In this document: piece after piece, positions 46,891-57,870 of the stretch
Numbering within the stretch: the first letter of the stretch is position 1
Layout of the letters: each line of letters opens with the position of its first letter
NCBI GenBank assembly: GCA_021464245.1
Contig: JADCRB010000004.1
Location: forward strand, 1-64,000
Reading direction: 5' to 3'
Source of the DNA: Carallia brachiata
Lineage: Eukaryota; Streptophyta; Magnoliopsida; Malpighiales; Rhizophoraceae
DNA: 64,000 nucleotides
Program-made: the position numbers and the translations under genes
The notes under the pieces: model-generated
The model's database searches: none
What the model was told of the DNA's origin: nothing
What the model saw: only the letters and a program-made list of their open reading frames with translations

Positions 46891-47280
46891 TTTTTGACTT
46901 TTACAAAAAAAAAAGCAGTTTTTGTTGCATACATATATTTCCTGCATTCTCAAGTTACAGAACTCGCACCTCAACTCTTCTTCCTCTCTAAAAAAAGAAG
47001 ATGACTAGTCCCTACACTCTCTTTTTCAAGAGGTTCTTTAATGAAGAAGCTGGAGACACACAAGTTAGAAAAAGAAGGAATCGTTCCTTTCGAAAGATCC
47101 TTAAAAATCCTCGAATCTCAATCTCTAACGAGATCGATATCATCATCGGTAAAGTTTCAATTACTCTTTTTAGTTCAAATCTATTGCAACGTGCAGAAAA
47201 ATTGTGATCATTCTCATGGGTTCACAAATGCAACGACGGATAGAGAAGTCCCAACTACTCTCCTTACGTCATGACATATA
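46891..47280 (+). pseudogene. E3 second small ORF region
   Basis: After an A-tract (46906-46915), ATG 47001 opens a 68-codon frame (MTSPYTLFFKRFFNEEAGDT) and ATG 47041 a 77-codon frame (KKLETHKLEKEGIVPFERSL). Both align with the E2 ORF region at 58919. Which frame was ancestral is unclear. No known domain is recognised. Confidence 0.45.
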
Positions 47281-47609
47281 GAGAAATCATAATTACAGCC
47301 CATCTCTCTTTGTGCTAGCCTTGAAGTTTCGTGGTACTAGACCTTCTCCATTGGGAGGTTCAAGTTCTTTATTTACTAAATCATCCTCACCTAAATGATC
47401 AAACTTCAATTTCTATATTGACTGGATCATTATAATCTATAAAGTCATATCTTGTTCTATGGAAGCCCAACAGCAGCCAGGCTAATCAGAGTTAAAGACT
47501 TCAAGATTCAATGTTTTTTAAGACATCTCAAGTTTCAAGCTGAACTTTAAGACTTGGTTCAAATTGCTTCCCAAGGTTCTGCCTTACCAAGCCTTGAAGT
47601 GGGGGCATT

Positions 47610-48540
47610 TGTATACACACAAAAATTCAAAAAAAAAATTTATGTGAATTAATTAGCTGAAAATCATGTACATGGTTGGTAATTATGTGCATGGTTGGTG
47701 GACACATGATGGAGTTGGTGCCATGCAAGGTTTGGTGGCTTTTGTCATGTTTCTCCCCCAAAACCCTATAAATAAGCACTCCCTCAAACTTTGCAAACCA
47801 TCCCAAATAAAACAAAATCCTCCATTTATAAAGTTTTGCTCTCTTCTTCTTCTCCCCTTTTAATATTTTGGGTGTATACTCTCTGAATGTCACAAAGTAG
47901 ATCTTCCACATCAAAAAGTCAAGATATTAATGTCTTAAATATCTTAGTGGGATCAAGCCCTCTATAGCCTTCACCAAAGTCCAACCAATTCATCTGAGAT
48001 CAAGTCCCCTACGGCACTCAGTGGAGTCAAGCCAATCCGATTGAGATCAAGTCTCTACAATTCTCGTCAAAGTTAAGGCCTCCGCTTGAGATCAAGTCTC
48101 AGCTCTCAATGAAATTACCTGAGAGCAAGCCCATACGGCCCTTAGTAGAGTCAAGTCATTCCAAACGAGATCAAGTCTCTACGACCCTCACCAGAGTTGA
48201 GGAATTTGCTTGAGATCAAGTCTCGGCCCTCAGTAGAATTACCTGAGATCAAGCCCATATGACCCTCAGTGGAGTTAAGTCATTCCACATGAGATTAAGT
48301 TTTTACGACTCTCATCAAAGTTAAAGCATCTGTCTAAGATCAAGTCTCGATTATTAGTAGAATTTATCTCTTTCGTTCAAGATCAAGCTCACACAGCCAT
48401 TGGCGAAATTACACAAAGGAGCATTGATCGGAGGATTCACACAGAAATCGACTCCATAAAAATTCAAAATTCTTATTTATAATTTATACTTGTATTTTTG
48501 AAACCTAATTATTTGAGACTGGAAACTTACAGTCTTTTCA
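47610..48540 (+). repeat. E3 3' LTR
   Basis: 931 bp, begins TGTATACACACAAAAATTC, ends AGTCTTTTCA, directly after AAGTGGGGGCATT. Clearly diverged from the 5' LTR (frequent substitutions and small indels), so E3 looks older than E1 and E2. Confidence 0.85.
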
Positions 48541-49540
48541 ATTTGCCTGATGAAGTAATGGGTGAAGAAGAAGAAGAGAATTAAAAAAAAAAAACGATTT
48601 TGTGCACTTAATTTTAATTTTAAATTTCACAATAAACGCCATGTTAGCAATGTATGTTGTCAATTTTTTCACTTACATAGGTGTAAGTTAACGGAATTTG
48701 TTGGTGCCTGTAGTGGAATTTTTGCTAAAAATAATTTTAAGGAACCAAATTATTACTTTTCAAGAATAGTGTTTATGAGAACATAGATAGTTCAGGATTT
48801 ATTTGCATATTAACTATTTATTTTTGCCAGGTCAATGTGCCCACAACCAAAGACTTTAAACAGTAAAGAAAAGTAAACACTAACATTGATCATGCAAAGG
48901 CCCAACGGAGAATACTCATCCCATTATTAAGGAGTCTATGTAAAAAAAGTCTTTGAAATCAATCGTGTGATTTTCTAGTTCGCTAGAAAGATGTAGATCT
49001 TGTGGCTATTACTTGCTTCCATACGTTGAGTCACAATCAATCGATAAATCAGTAATGGACTTATTTTGCATTATTACCAATGACTATTTCCTTAACCACG
49101 GCTCCATCCAATTGCAAATCACTATTAGTTATTCAACATTGACAATATGTGTGAAAATTTTCAATAGCGATGACAAAATAGTTTCGGATTTGCAGCTGTA
49201 TGCCACCACAAGCTTTTCTTTCCATTGACTCTCGGACCTTAGGCGCTAAGACATTTTGCTCTCGTAGTGCAATTTTCTTTATTTATTTTTTCATGGATGG
49301 AAATTAAAACTTAAATTTGTGAGAATATGTGAAAATTGTGTTTTGATCTCGCTTACATCTTTTAGGGGCTTTCCTTTAATGGCTAGCCAGGCACCTAGTT
49401 GATTGGATTATTACCAATGACTTTGCAAAGAGTACTACACATAAGGAACAATATGAGAGCAACAAAAGGACAGCAAAATAATTAAACATATGTTCAGCTT
49501 TATTTATTTGTGGGATCATCTGACATTTGATTTAAACTTA
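48541..49540 (+). repeat. Family A block right of E3
   Basis: Continues the family A copy cut by E3 (CCTGATGAAGTAATGGGTGA at 48545), with the GTTCGCTAGAAAGATG landmark near 48979 and an uninterrupted TTGCAAATCACTATTAGTTA near 49111 that gives the empty site for the 30453 element. Non-coding. Confidence 0.7.
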
Positions 49541-50012
49541 TCGTTGTCTTATTGACAAAAACAGGTGAGAACGAAAAATGCTATGTAAGAGTTTTTAATT
49601 TAGACTTATCGTTAAGCCTTATTGACACAAACAGTGAGAACGCCTGACGCAGCGACCTCAAACTTAGTCTCAAATTCGTACAACTTCACCATATTAGCTC
49701 GCCACACCTCGCACTCTGACAGTTTTTATCCATAGTTTCTCTCTATAGGATTTGATGACAGGCAAGATTTGAGATCGACGAAAATTAGAGAACATTTTTC
49801 ATTACTTTTATAAGGTCAGTGTAGATTTATTAAAATTCAAAAAGATCGTGATATATGGGTATATTAACCATATATATTTTTTTGATGAACCATAATGTAA
49901 TTTCATTAAAGAACTAAACAAAAATTACAATAACTAAACAAAAATTACAATGAGGGAGCAAATTTAGAGGTTTTCTTATAAGAGAAGAGATTAAAACAAA
50001 ACCTCACAGCAA
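49541..50012. other. No gene; target region of E2
   Basis: Two related segments with CTTATCG/GTGAGAACG (near 49538 and 49602) form a short direct repeat. A 20-base ACTAAACAAAAATTACAATA unit is doubled near 49915. No coding feature. Confidence 0.4.
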
Positions 50013-50017
50013 GTAAT

Positions 50018-50845
50018 TGTAAACATTAAAAAAAAAAAGAAAAAGAAAAAAAGAGAAAAAAAAAGTCAATAATCGACTTATTCCTTTCACGCATACTTTC
50101 ACACGGAAAAGTCGACTTATTCCTTTCACATGAAAAAGTCGACTTATTCTTTTCACACGCATGCTTTCACACGAGAGGGGAAATCCTATAAATAGGCCCC
50201 TGCCCCTCAGTTCAAAACATATTCAGCAAATCTATAAACAGAAAAATTCAGAGAATTTGAGAGAAAAAGAAAATTTTGAAAATCTCTCAAGAAAATTTCT
50301 CCTTTTCTTACGTGCTTTTACTCTGCAGTATACTCTCCTAACTCCTTTTTGAGAGATATTTCAGGGGTAAGACCCAAAAATTTTGCTGTTTCCATTTCTA
50401 AAGTTATTTTTAAATTTATATTCTTGGATCGCTCTAGATCTGAATTTTGAGAATATAGATTAAAAATATCAAATTACTAAATCCGGCTGGGATTAAGCCT
50501 CATACGGCCCTCAGCAAAATCCAGGCAGCTCATCCGAGAACAAGTCCTTCGACCCTCGGTGAAATTAAGTCAGATCGGCTCAGATCAGTCTCTAGCGGTT
50601 CTTAACCGTAGTCAAAACATCCAAATCAGATCCGTTTCAGTCTACCAGTTCAAGAAAAAGCTGTGGAAATTATTTCTGTCAAGATCAAGCTCGTGCAGCC
50701 CTTGACGGAGTCAAAAAAGGAACACTAATCGGAGGATCTACGGAGATCGACCCACGTAAATTTTCTTTTATTTTAAATTTTTATTTGTAATTTATTTTTG
50801 TATTTTCGAGTTTAATTGTTTTAGGCTCGAAATTTACGCTTTACA
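50018..50845 (+). repeat. E2 5' LTR
   Basis: 828 bp, TGTAAACATT...GCTTTACA. U3 has three GTCGACTTATT-type units (50070-50150). TATA box CCTATAAATAGGC near 50187, transcription start inferred about 30 bases later. The sequence just after the LTR, AATTTTTGGCACGCTCGGTG, occupies the primer-site position. Confidence 0.95.
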
Positions 50846-50899
50846 AATTTTTGGCACGCTCGGTGGGACATCTTCACCTCCCATCTCTTGTTCCTAAAA

Positions 50900-51070
50900 A
50901 AAAAAAAAAAGAGGTAAAAGGGGAGCCGAGAGAAAAAAAAAGAAAAAAAAAAAAAAAAAAAAAAAGTAAAAAGTAAAAAAAAGTAAAAAGTAAAAAGTAA
51001 AAAAAAAGTAAAAAAAAAGTAAAAAGTAAAAAAGTAAAAAAAAAAAAAAAATAAAAAAAAAAAAAAAAAT
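50900..51070 (+). repeat. (A)n and AAAAAGT microsatellite in E2 leader
   Basis: A-runs and AAAAAGTAAAAAGT repeats between primer site and gag. The complementary T-rich tract is in E1 at 40420-40530. Confidence 0.8.
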
Positions 51071-51092
51071 TTACAGGTGTTCAGCACATCAA

Positions 51093-52740
51093 ATGGCACC
51101 GAAAAGAGTACAAGCTGCCACAAAAGAAGGCAACGGCTCCATTGCCTGCATCAACTACCCTACCTGGGTACGCAGGTCCAGAAACCCGGGGACGGACACA
51201 ATTTCTTGCCGTCCAAACCCGACAAAATCGAAATGGAGAGTCCACAGCTCGCACAACAGGATCTCTCCCCTGACTCTCTTGCCGCATGGAGGAGTCGATC
51301 ACCCACCCCGATCGAAGTCGGGGGCAACACGACGAAGCCCTCAACAGAATCCAACTCATTCTGAGATCCACACAGAAGAATCAGAAGAGTTTCTCTCCCC
51401 AGTCTTTCCGGAGCCTCATCTGTTGCCGTCATGATGACCAACACAACCAGTACAGAGAAAGATTTCAGAATTGGAGAACAAAATTTTGCAGCTGATCAGA
51501 GTCGTGGAGGAAAAAGATCAACAGATCGCCGCTCTCAAAGGAAAGCCCCGATCCAAGTTGATCCCGAATCCGCGAGGAGCAACCATATCCACCCGGTTTC
51601 ACTCCAGAAGCCACACCAGCCGACGTCTTCCCTGCAGAAAAGCGACCAGGTAGTTCTACACAGCTTGCCACCCTCAAATTCTGTAGCTTCGCTATCTGTT
51701 CAACAATTGCAGGAAATGATAGCCAATACGATCCGACTGCAACAAGCTACATCCTTCCAAGGATCACAGATGTACGTCAAACCGTACACCAGACGGATCG
51801 AAAGTCTCAACATGCCCTTGGGCTACCAGCCGCCCAAATTTCAACAATTCGACGGACGAGGCGATCCCAAACAGCACATCGCCCACTTCGTTGAAACCTG
51901 CAACAACGCAGGGACTTATGGAGATCTCTTGGTGAAGCAGTTTGTTCGTTCACTCAGGGAGACCGCTTTCACCTGGTTCATAAATCTTGAACCAGAATCG
52001 ATCGACAGTTGGGAACAGCTACAACGAGAGTTCCTCAACAGATTTTTCAGCACTCGAAGGACGGTAAGTATGATGGAGCTTACCAGCACCAAACAAAGGA
52101 AAGGAGAGCCCGTTGTCGAATACATCAACAGATGGCGTGCCCTCAGCTTGGACTGCAAAGATCGCCTGACGGAGACTTCTGCCGTGAGATGTGCATCCAG
52201 GGAATGCATTGGGAGCTGTTATACATCCTGCAGGGTGTCAAACCCCGAACTTTCGAAGAACTGGCGACCCGCGCACATGATATGGAGATAAGCATCCAGA
52301 CTTCCGGAGGCACGGTTCCCATCCAGTTGGACCAGCAAGGGGGCAGAAGGGAGATTAAGAAACCCAACAGCTCCGGAAAAGGAAAAGAAGTGATGACTGT
52401 TGAAGCCGCACCAGTAAAAGTGGGCCAAAGCTAAGGTAAATCCTCCGACCCAAATAACTCAGCCAAAACAACAGGAAAGGCGGAAGGTGACATTGCGAGA
52501 GTTGGAGCAGAAGCAGTATCCATTCCCCGACTCAGACGTCCCCGACATTCTTGAACAACTCTTGGAGGCGAAGCTGATCGAACTCCCAGAGTGCAAGCGG
52601 CCGAATGAAAAGGATCGAGTCAGCGATCCGAGATTCTGCAAATATCACCGGATAGTAAGTCATCCAACCGAGAAGTGTTTCGTCCTGAAGGAGCTAATCA
52701 TGAAGCTCAAAAGCCAGAATAAAATCATTCTGGACCAGGA
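51093..52740 (+). pseudogene. E2 gag, frameshifted
   Basis: ATG 51093 (MAPKRVQAATKEGNGS) starts gag. The core is in the frame of 51431-52170 (FDGRGDPKQHIAHFVETCNN, SWEQLQREFLNRFF). One base is missing near 52187 and two near 52425 relative to E1. The zinc-knuckle-like segment DPRFCKYHRIVSHPTEKCF (CX2HX4HX4C) near 52625-52680 keeps its potential ligands. Gag would coat RNA and form the cytoplasmic particle. There is only one copy of the 37-codon segment duplicated in E1. Confidence 0.85.
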
Positions 52741-53780
52741 AGGCATAACTCGCAAACCAGACCACCATCACTTCAAAACCATCAGAAGAGTGACACACCG
52801 TAAGGAGGAGCCGCTCGACAACAAAAAGTCGACAACGGAGAAGGTATATGAAGCTCTCCAAACCCTTCTCGCTAACCCTCAGCTGTTTATAGCTTTGCAA
52901 TCAACAGAAGTGTGGCAAAATCAAGTCAGCAATACTCTCCAGACCTCAGCTGAATCACAGCCATCAAATGATTCTAACTCAGCGGAGCAACAGACGGCCA
53001 AAATCACGTCGGATGTTACTCTGCTATCTCATTTTCAGATGAGGATCTCCTGCTGGGGTCCAAACCCCACAATCGGCCGCTGTATGTATCAGGCTATGTG
53101 AAGAACAGAAGGTCCGACGTATTCTGATCGACGATGGTGCAGTCAATATTATCCCAAAATCCATAAAGGAGCTCGGCATCGGTTGATGAATTATCAGACA
53201 GCCGCTTGATGATTCATGGCTTTAATCAAGGAGGACAGAAAGCAATTGGGATGATTCGCTTGGAGCTAACTATCGGTAATCTCACTTCTAGCACTCTTTT
53301 CACGTGATTGATGCACGTACCACATATAAGATGTTGCTAGGACGACCGTGGATTCATGGAAATGGAGTTGTGCTCTCAAGCCTGCATCAGTGCTTCAAGT
53401 ACTACAATGGTGGCGTTCAAAAGGTCAATGCTGACTTAAAGCCGTTCGATGATGCTGAATCACATTTGGCGGATGCAGTCTTCTACACCGACACAGACAA
53501 TCCGGAGATCATTCCATCAAAAGCTACTTGGACTGGGGGCATCCACAAAAAGGGAAAAGCTGTCGAAGAACCTGCCAATGCCAACCCAGGCTCCAACAAA
53601 TGAAAAGCTGCCACAGCCTGCTGAACGTCGTCGAAGGATGTTGCATCTTCAAGCTCCACTCCAGTCCTACGCTATGTGCCGAAGTCACGACGCTCAGAAG
53701 GTCAACCCCCTTTCTCTTATTGTATTGATTCTAAACAGGAGCAAGGACATAGCCAACCCAAGACAAAAGAGCTGCACAAC
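52741..53780 (+). pseudogene. E2 gag-protease junction and aspartic protease
   Basis: The gag frame runs on to a TGA at 53099-53101, while protease coding (SFSDEDLLLGSKPHNRPLY) begins in the -1 frame near 53030, exactly as in E1. The protease active site reads LIDDGAVNI (GAC 53130-53132); one codon (Ser) is missing compared with DDGSAVNI in E1. The C-terminal part ARTTYKMLLGRPWIHGNGVV is at 53310-53370. Frame shifts follow. Confidence 0.8.
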
Positions 53781-53938
53781 CTGAAGGAGACTTACACTCT
53801 GCCGATACCAAAGATTGAGCCGGTTTTGTCTCAAAACCATTAAAAGGCTTCGTCAAACCACACACGGGGGCAGTCGAAGGCGGCTCACTTCCAGAAAGAA
53901 GAACACATGAAGGATTTGATCCTAATGCATACAAGCTT

Positions 53939-55343
53939 TTGGCAAAGGCGGGCTATGACTTCTCAAACCCGAGCACAATGGGTACGCTGCCGTCCACACA
54001 TGGCGCCGCTTCTCAAACATCACAGTCCCGACCTGGCTTAGGCTATCAGGAGAAGTCACCTGTGCGGATCACGCTAAAGAGCCGAAGCCGAGCAGCTGAT
54101 GCACGTGCCATCACCACCACCACCAAACAGACAGGCTTATCCAGTCAAACAAAGAAGGTGAAGTCAGAGGTTCTGCATTTCATGTCACAATTAGCGAGGA
54201 GGCTGATTGACTCATCAGATGGTGAAGTGAAGGAGGCTCCCCCGGAACTTGAAGATGGTGGCCAAGCAACTGTTGATGAACTCAAGGAGGTCAATCTTGG
54301 CTCTCCGGAAGATCCTCGACCTACATTTGTAAGTGCTTTACTTACTGCAGAAGAAGAGCAAGAATATGTTCAGGTATTAAGTCAATACAGGGACGTGTTC
54401 GCATGGAGTTACAAAGAAATGCCTGGACTTGACCCAAAAATTGCGGTGCATCGTCTAGCAGTAAAGAAGGGTGTTCGTTCTGTCAAGCAGCCACAACGAC
54501 GGTTCCGCCCGGAACTCATTCCACAAATCGAGGAGGAGGTGAACAAGCTGATCAATGCTGGCTTCATCCGAGAGGTCACCTACCCAACGTGGATTGCCAA
54601 CATTGTCCCGGTAAGAAAGAAGAATGGACAGTTGAGGGTATGTGTTGATTTTCGAGATCTTAACAGGCCTGCCCGAAAGATGACTTTCCATTGCCCATAA
54701 CGGAGATCACAGTCGATGCAACAACGGGTCACGAAGCATTGTCTTCATGGATGGTTCTTCAGGCTATAACCAAATCAGAATGGCACCAGAAGACGAGGAG
54801 TTGACAGCATTCCGCACCCCAAAAGGTATATACTGCTACAAAGTTATGCCGTTTGGATTGAAAAATGCTGGCGCCACTTATCAACGTGCTATGCAAAAAA
54901 TTTTTGATGACATGCTGCACAAGATTGTAGAATGTTATGTTGATGACTTAGTTGTAAAGACTAAGAAGCGCAAAGACCACCTCGAGGATCTCAAGACAGT
55001 GTTCGAAAGACTTCGGAGGCATCAGCTCAAAATGAACCCTCTCAAGTGCGCATTCGGTGTCACATCAGGAAAGTTTCTTGGGTTCGTGGTGCGCCATCGT
55101 GGAATCGAAGTTGATCAGTCAAAGGTTGAGGCAATTCAAAAGATGCCTGAACCTAAAAACCTGCACGAGCTGCGAAGTCTACAAGGAAAGCTGGCCTACA
55201 TTCGCCGTTTCATCTCCAATTTAGCTGGGAGATGTCAACCTTTCCATCGGTTGATGAAGAAGGATGTCAACTTCGAGTGGGACGAAGCTTGCAGCAAAGC
55301 CTTTGAGAGCATAAAGAAGTACCTTTCCAATCCACCGTCCTAG
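53939..55343 (+). pseudogene. E2 reverse transcriptase with linker, frameshifted
   Basis: An open frame 53939-54700 covers an acidic linker (SSDGEVKEAPPELEDG) and the start of RT (WIANIVPVRKKNGQLRVCVD). A one-base loss near 54666 (E1 has AACAAGG, E2 AACAGG) and another near 54741 throw RT into other frames. From 54747 the frame holds MAPEDEELTAFRTPKGIY, MPFGLKNAGATYQRAMQKI and ECYVDDLVV (YVDD 54936-54947). It ends at TAG near 55341, at the border with RNase H. Confidence 0.88.
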
Positions 55344-55364
55344 GCTCCAATTCAAGGAAAGTCG

Positions 55365-57392
55365 TTGATTCTCTACATTGCAGCGCAGGAAAGATCTTTG
55401 GGAGCCTTGCTTGCACAGGAAAACGAGCAGGGAAAGGAAGTTGCCCTGTACTACTTGAGCAGAACACTAAACGGTCCGGAGCTGAGTTATTCGCCCATTG
55501 AAAAGACATGTCTAGCACTGTTCTTTGCCATTGACAAGCTGAGGCACTACATGCAAGCTCACACGGTACGTCTCATTGCCAGAGCTGATCCTGTCAAATA
55601 TATCTTATCTAGACCAATCTTGTCAGGACGACTTGCCAAGTGGGCAGTAATCCTACAAAGCTACGACATTGTCTACGTGCCTCAAAAAGCAGTCAAAGGA
55701 CAAGCTCTAGCAGACTTCCTTGCAGATCACCCTCCGTCAGATTGGGAGTTCACAGATGATCTTCCAGATGAAGAGGTCTTTTACATTGAGACACTGCCAC
55801 CATGGACGATGTTCTTTGATGGTGCAGCAAGGCGTGATGGTGCTGGTGCCGGCATAGTGTTTGTCACTCCTCAACGACAAATACTACCATATGCTATCAT
55901 TCTCGGTGAGTTATGTTCAAATAATGTTGCTGAATACCAGGCTTTGATCATTGGTCTTCAAATGGCTGTCGATATGAAGATTCCAACTATAGAAGTCCAT
56001 GGAGATTCCCAGCTCGTCATCAACCAACTTACAGGATTGTATGACGTGAAGAAAGAGGACCTTGCGCCTTACCATCAACGTGCTCGACAGCTAATGGATG
56101 AATTTGAAAGCATCACCTTGGAGCATGTGCCTCGACGAGAAAACACTCAGGCAGACGCGTTGGCTAACCTGGCCACTTCTCTTGCAAAGTCAGAAATCCA
56201 GGCTACAGTTGTTGCCGTATGCCAGAAATGGATAGTGCCACAGAAGGATGATGAAGAAACTACAGCAGCCAACGCTGTATCTGTACGTCTCGCGGAGGAC
56301 GAGATTGGCGCCAACCAATCATTGACTACTACACAGCACGGGAAGCTGCCCGAAGATCGTCGTCATAAGACAGAAATTCAACGACGAGCTCCCCGCTTCA
56401 TATATCTCAAGGATGCTCTGTATCGAAGGTCTTTTGATGGAGTTTTACTTCGCTGCCTAGCAATGAAGAGGCAAAACAGGCTCTCTGAAGCACATTCTGG
56501 TGTTTGTGGCGGACATCAATCGGGCCTAAGTTGCACTTCCAACTCAGAAGGATGGGATACTACTGGCCAACTGGTACGTGATTCAATTGAGTTTGCTAAA
56601 ACCTGTCAAGCTTGTCAATTTCATGCGAATTACATACATCAACCACCGGAGCCACTGCATCCAACTGTCTCATCCTGGCCCTTTGAAGCTTGGGGTCTCG
56701 ACTTAGTGGGGCCCTTGCCAAAGTCATCCCTGGGTCACCTGTACATCCTCGCAGCAACCGACTACTTCTCAAAATGGGCTGAAGCCATTCCACTTAGAGA
56801 GGTAAAGAAGGAGCATGTTGCCAATTTCATCCGGACTCAGCTGATCTATCGCTATGGAGTCCCTCGATTCATCATCACTGATAATGGTAAGCAGTTCTAC
56901 AACAGCTTAATCGACAAGCTCTGCGAGAAGTTCAAGTTCAAGCAGTACAAGTCATCCATGTACAATGCCCCAGCAAATGGCTTGGCCGAAGCATTCAACA
57001 AGACCTTATGCAACCTGTTGCGGAAGGTAGTCTCTAAATCCAAAAGAGATTGGCATGACAGAATTCCGGAGGCATTATGGGCGTATCGTACAACTTACCG
57101 GACTCCAACACAGGCGACGCCATACTCACTTGTCTACGGTGTCGAAGCAATACTGCCGTTGGAAACACAGATTCCATCCCTGCGCATGGCTGTTCTGGAA
57201 GGACTCACACAGGAGGAGAATGCTCGCCTACGTCTGGATGAGTTAGAAGCCTCGATGAAAGGAGGCTCGAAGCACAACAGCAACTTGAGTGCTACCAAGC
57301 CCGGCTCACCAACACGTTCAACCGCAGGGTCCGCCCTCGATCTTTTCAAGTTGGAGACCTTGTTCTTGCAGTGCGACGGCCCATCAACATGA
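55365..57392 (+). CDS. E2 RNase H - archaeal-type RNase H - integrase polyprotein segment
   Basis: 675-codon frame. Residues ~1-125: Ty3-type RNase H (ILYIAAQERSLGALLAQENE ... GQALADFLADH). Residues ~150-275: second, archaeal-type RNase H with FFDGAARRDGAGAG, NNVAEYQAL, HGDSQLVINQL and QADALANLA, so all four acidic residues are present. Residues ~375-640: integrase with HHCC finger remnant (HSGVCGGH ... CQACQ) and D,D,E core: GAC 56700-56702, GAT 56880-56882, GAA 56988-56990, the last two 35 residues apart, as expected. Two compensating indels scramble about 17 residues after GGHQSG. A one-base loss near 57250 replaces the C-terminal domain by an unrelated tail. Dual RNase H is the Tat hallmark. 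Confidence 0.9.
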   Translation: MILYIAAQERSLGALLAQENEQGKEVALYYLSRTLNGPELSYSPIEKTCLALFFAIDKLRHYMQAHTVRLIARADPVKYILSRPILSGRLAKWAVILQSYDIVYVPQKAVKGQALADFLADHPPSDWEFTDDLPDEEVFYIETLPPWTMFFDGAARRDGAGAGIVFVTPQRQILPYAIILGELCSNNVAEYQALIIGLQMAVDMKIPTIEVHGDSQLVINQLTGLYDVKKEDLAPYHQRARQLMDEFESITLEHVPRRENTQADALANLATSLAKSEIQATVVAVCQKWIVPQKDDEETTAANAVSVRLAEDEIGANQSLTTTQHGKLPEDRRHKTEIQRRAPRFIYLKDALYRRSFDGVLLRCLAMKRQNRLSEAHSGVCGGHQSGLSCTSNSEGWDTTGQLVRDSIEFAKTCQACQFHANYIHQPPEPLHPTVSSWPFEAWGLDLVGPLPKSSLGHLYILAATDYFSKWAEAIPLREVKKEHVANFIRTQLIYRYGVPRFIITDNGKQFYNSLIDKLCEKFKFKQYKSSMYNAPANGLAEAFNKTLCNLLRKVVSKSKRDWHDRIPEALWAYRTTYRTPTQATPYSLVYGVEAILPLETQIPSLRMAVLEGLTQEENARLRLDELEASMKGGSKHNSNLSATKPGSPTRSTAGSALDLFKLETLFLQCDGPST

Positions 57393-57544
57393 AGCATCGG
57401 CCTGGTGACAAGCTTACTTCCAAATGGGACGGGCCATACTTAGTGCAGGAGGCCTACACTCACAACGCTTACATGCTGTCAGACCAAGAAGGCGTCCGAA
57501 TCGGCCCAATCAATGGTAAATTTCTGAAACAGTATTATGTGTAA
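57393..57544 (+). pseudogene. E2 integrase C-terminal end, out of frame
   Basis: DNA still encodes the normal C-terminus in another frame (AYTHNAYMLSDQEGVRIGPI ... KQYYV) to TAA at about 57542, but it is disconnected from the main frame by the lesion near 57250. Confidence 0.75.
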
Positions 57545-57563
57545 ATATGTTTAAAAAAAAAAT

Positions 57564-57653
<90 letters not shown>

Positions 57654-57870
57654 AGTCCCGATCTGAAACCAAGCGAAAACCCAAACCCAAAGTCCAAACC
57701 CAAACACTCACCCAAATCCAAAAATCAAACCAAACCCAAACACTCGACCCAAATCCAAAAATCCAAGTCTAGAAGCCCAAACACTCGACCCAAATCCAAT
57801 CCAAAGCCCAAAACCCAAAAATTCCAAGTTCCAAACAGTCCAGAACCCAAGTTCAAAATCCAATCCAACT
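57545..57870 (+). repeat. Long A-tracts and CCCAAA-type repeats
   Basis: Nearly pure A for about 90 bases (57553-57649, two interruptions), then AAACCCAAAC/CCCAAATCC hexamer-like repeats. Same position in E1 and E3. Confidence 0.85.

Larger units (their letters stand above)
43180..48540 (+). mobile_element. E3: internally deleted Tat-family element carrying a WOX-like gene
   Basis: 5.4 kb with LTRs 43180-44133 and 47610-48540 and a near target duplication ATATG (43175-43179) / ATTTG (48541-48545). Internally it keeps the gag N-terminus and then jumps near 44460 to the integrase C-terminus, removing about 5.95 kb of gag-pol by comparison with E2. After that come CCCAAA-type repeats, a TATA-like tandem array, a decayed WOX-like homeobox, a second small ORF and the polypurine tract AAGTGGGGGCATT. 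It cannot make its own proteins, so any mobility was in trans. Its LTRs differ from those of E1/E2, so it is a related but distinct subfamily. Confidence 0.88.

Noticed and set aside
57134..57397. Minus-strand frames in E2 mirroring those of E1
   Set aside because: Same antisense shadows of integrase; no independent support.
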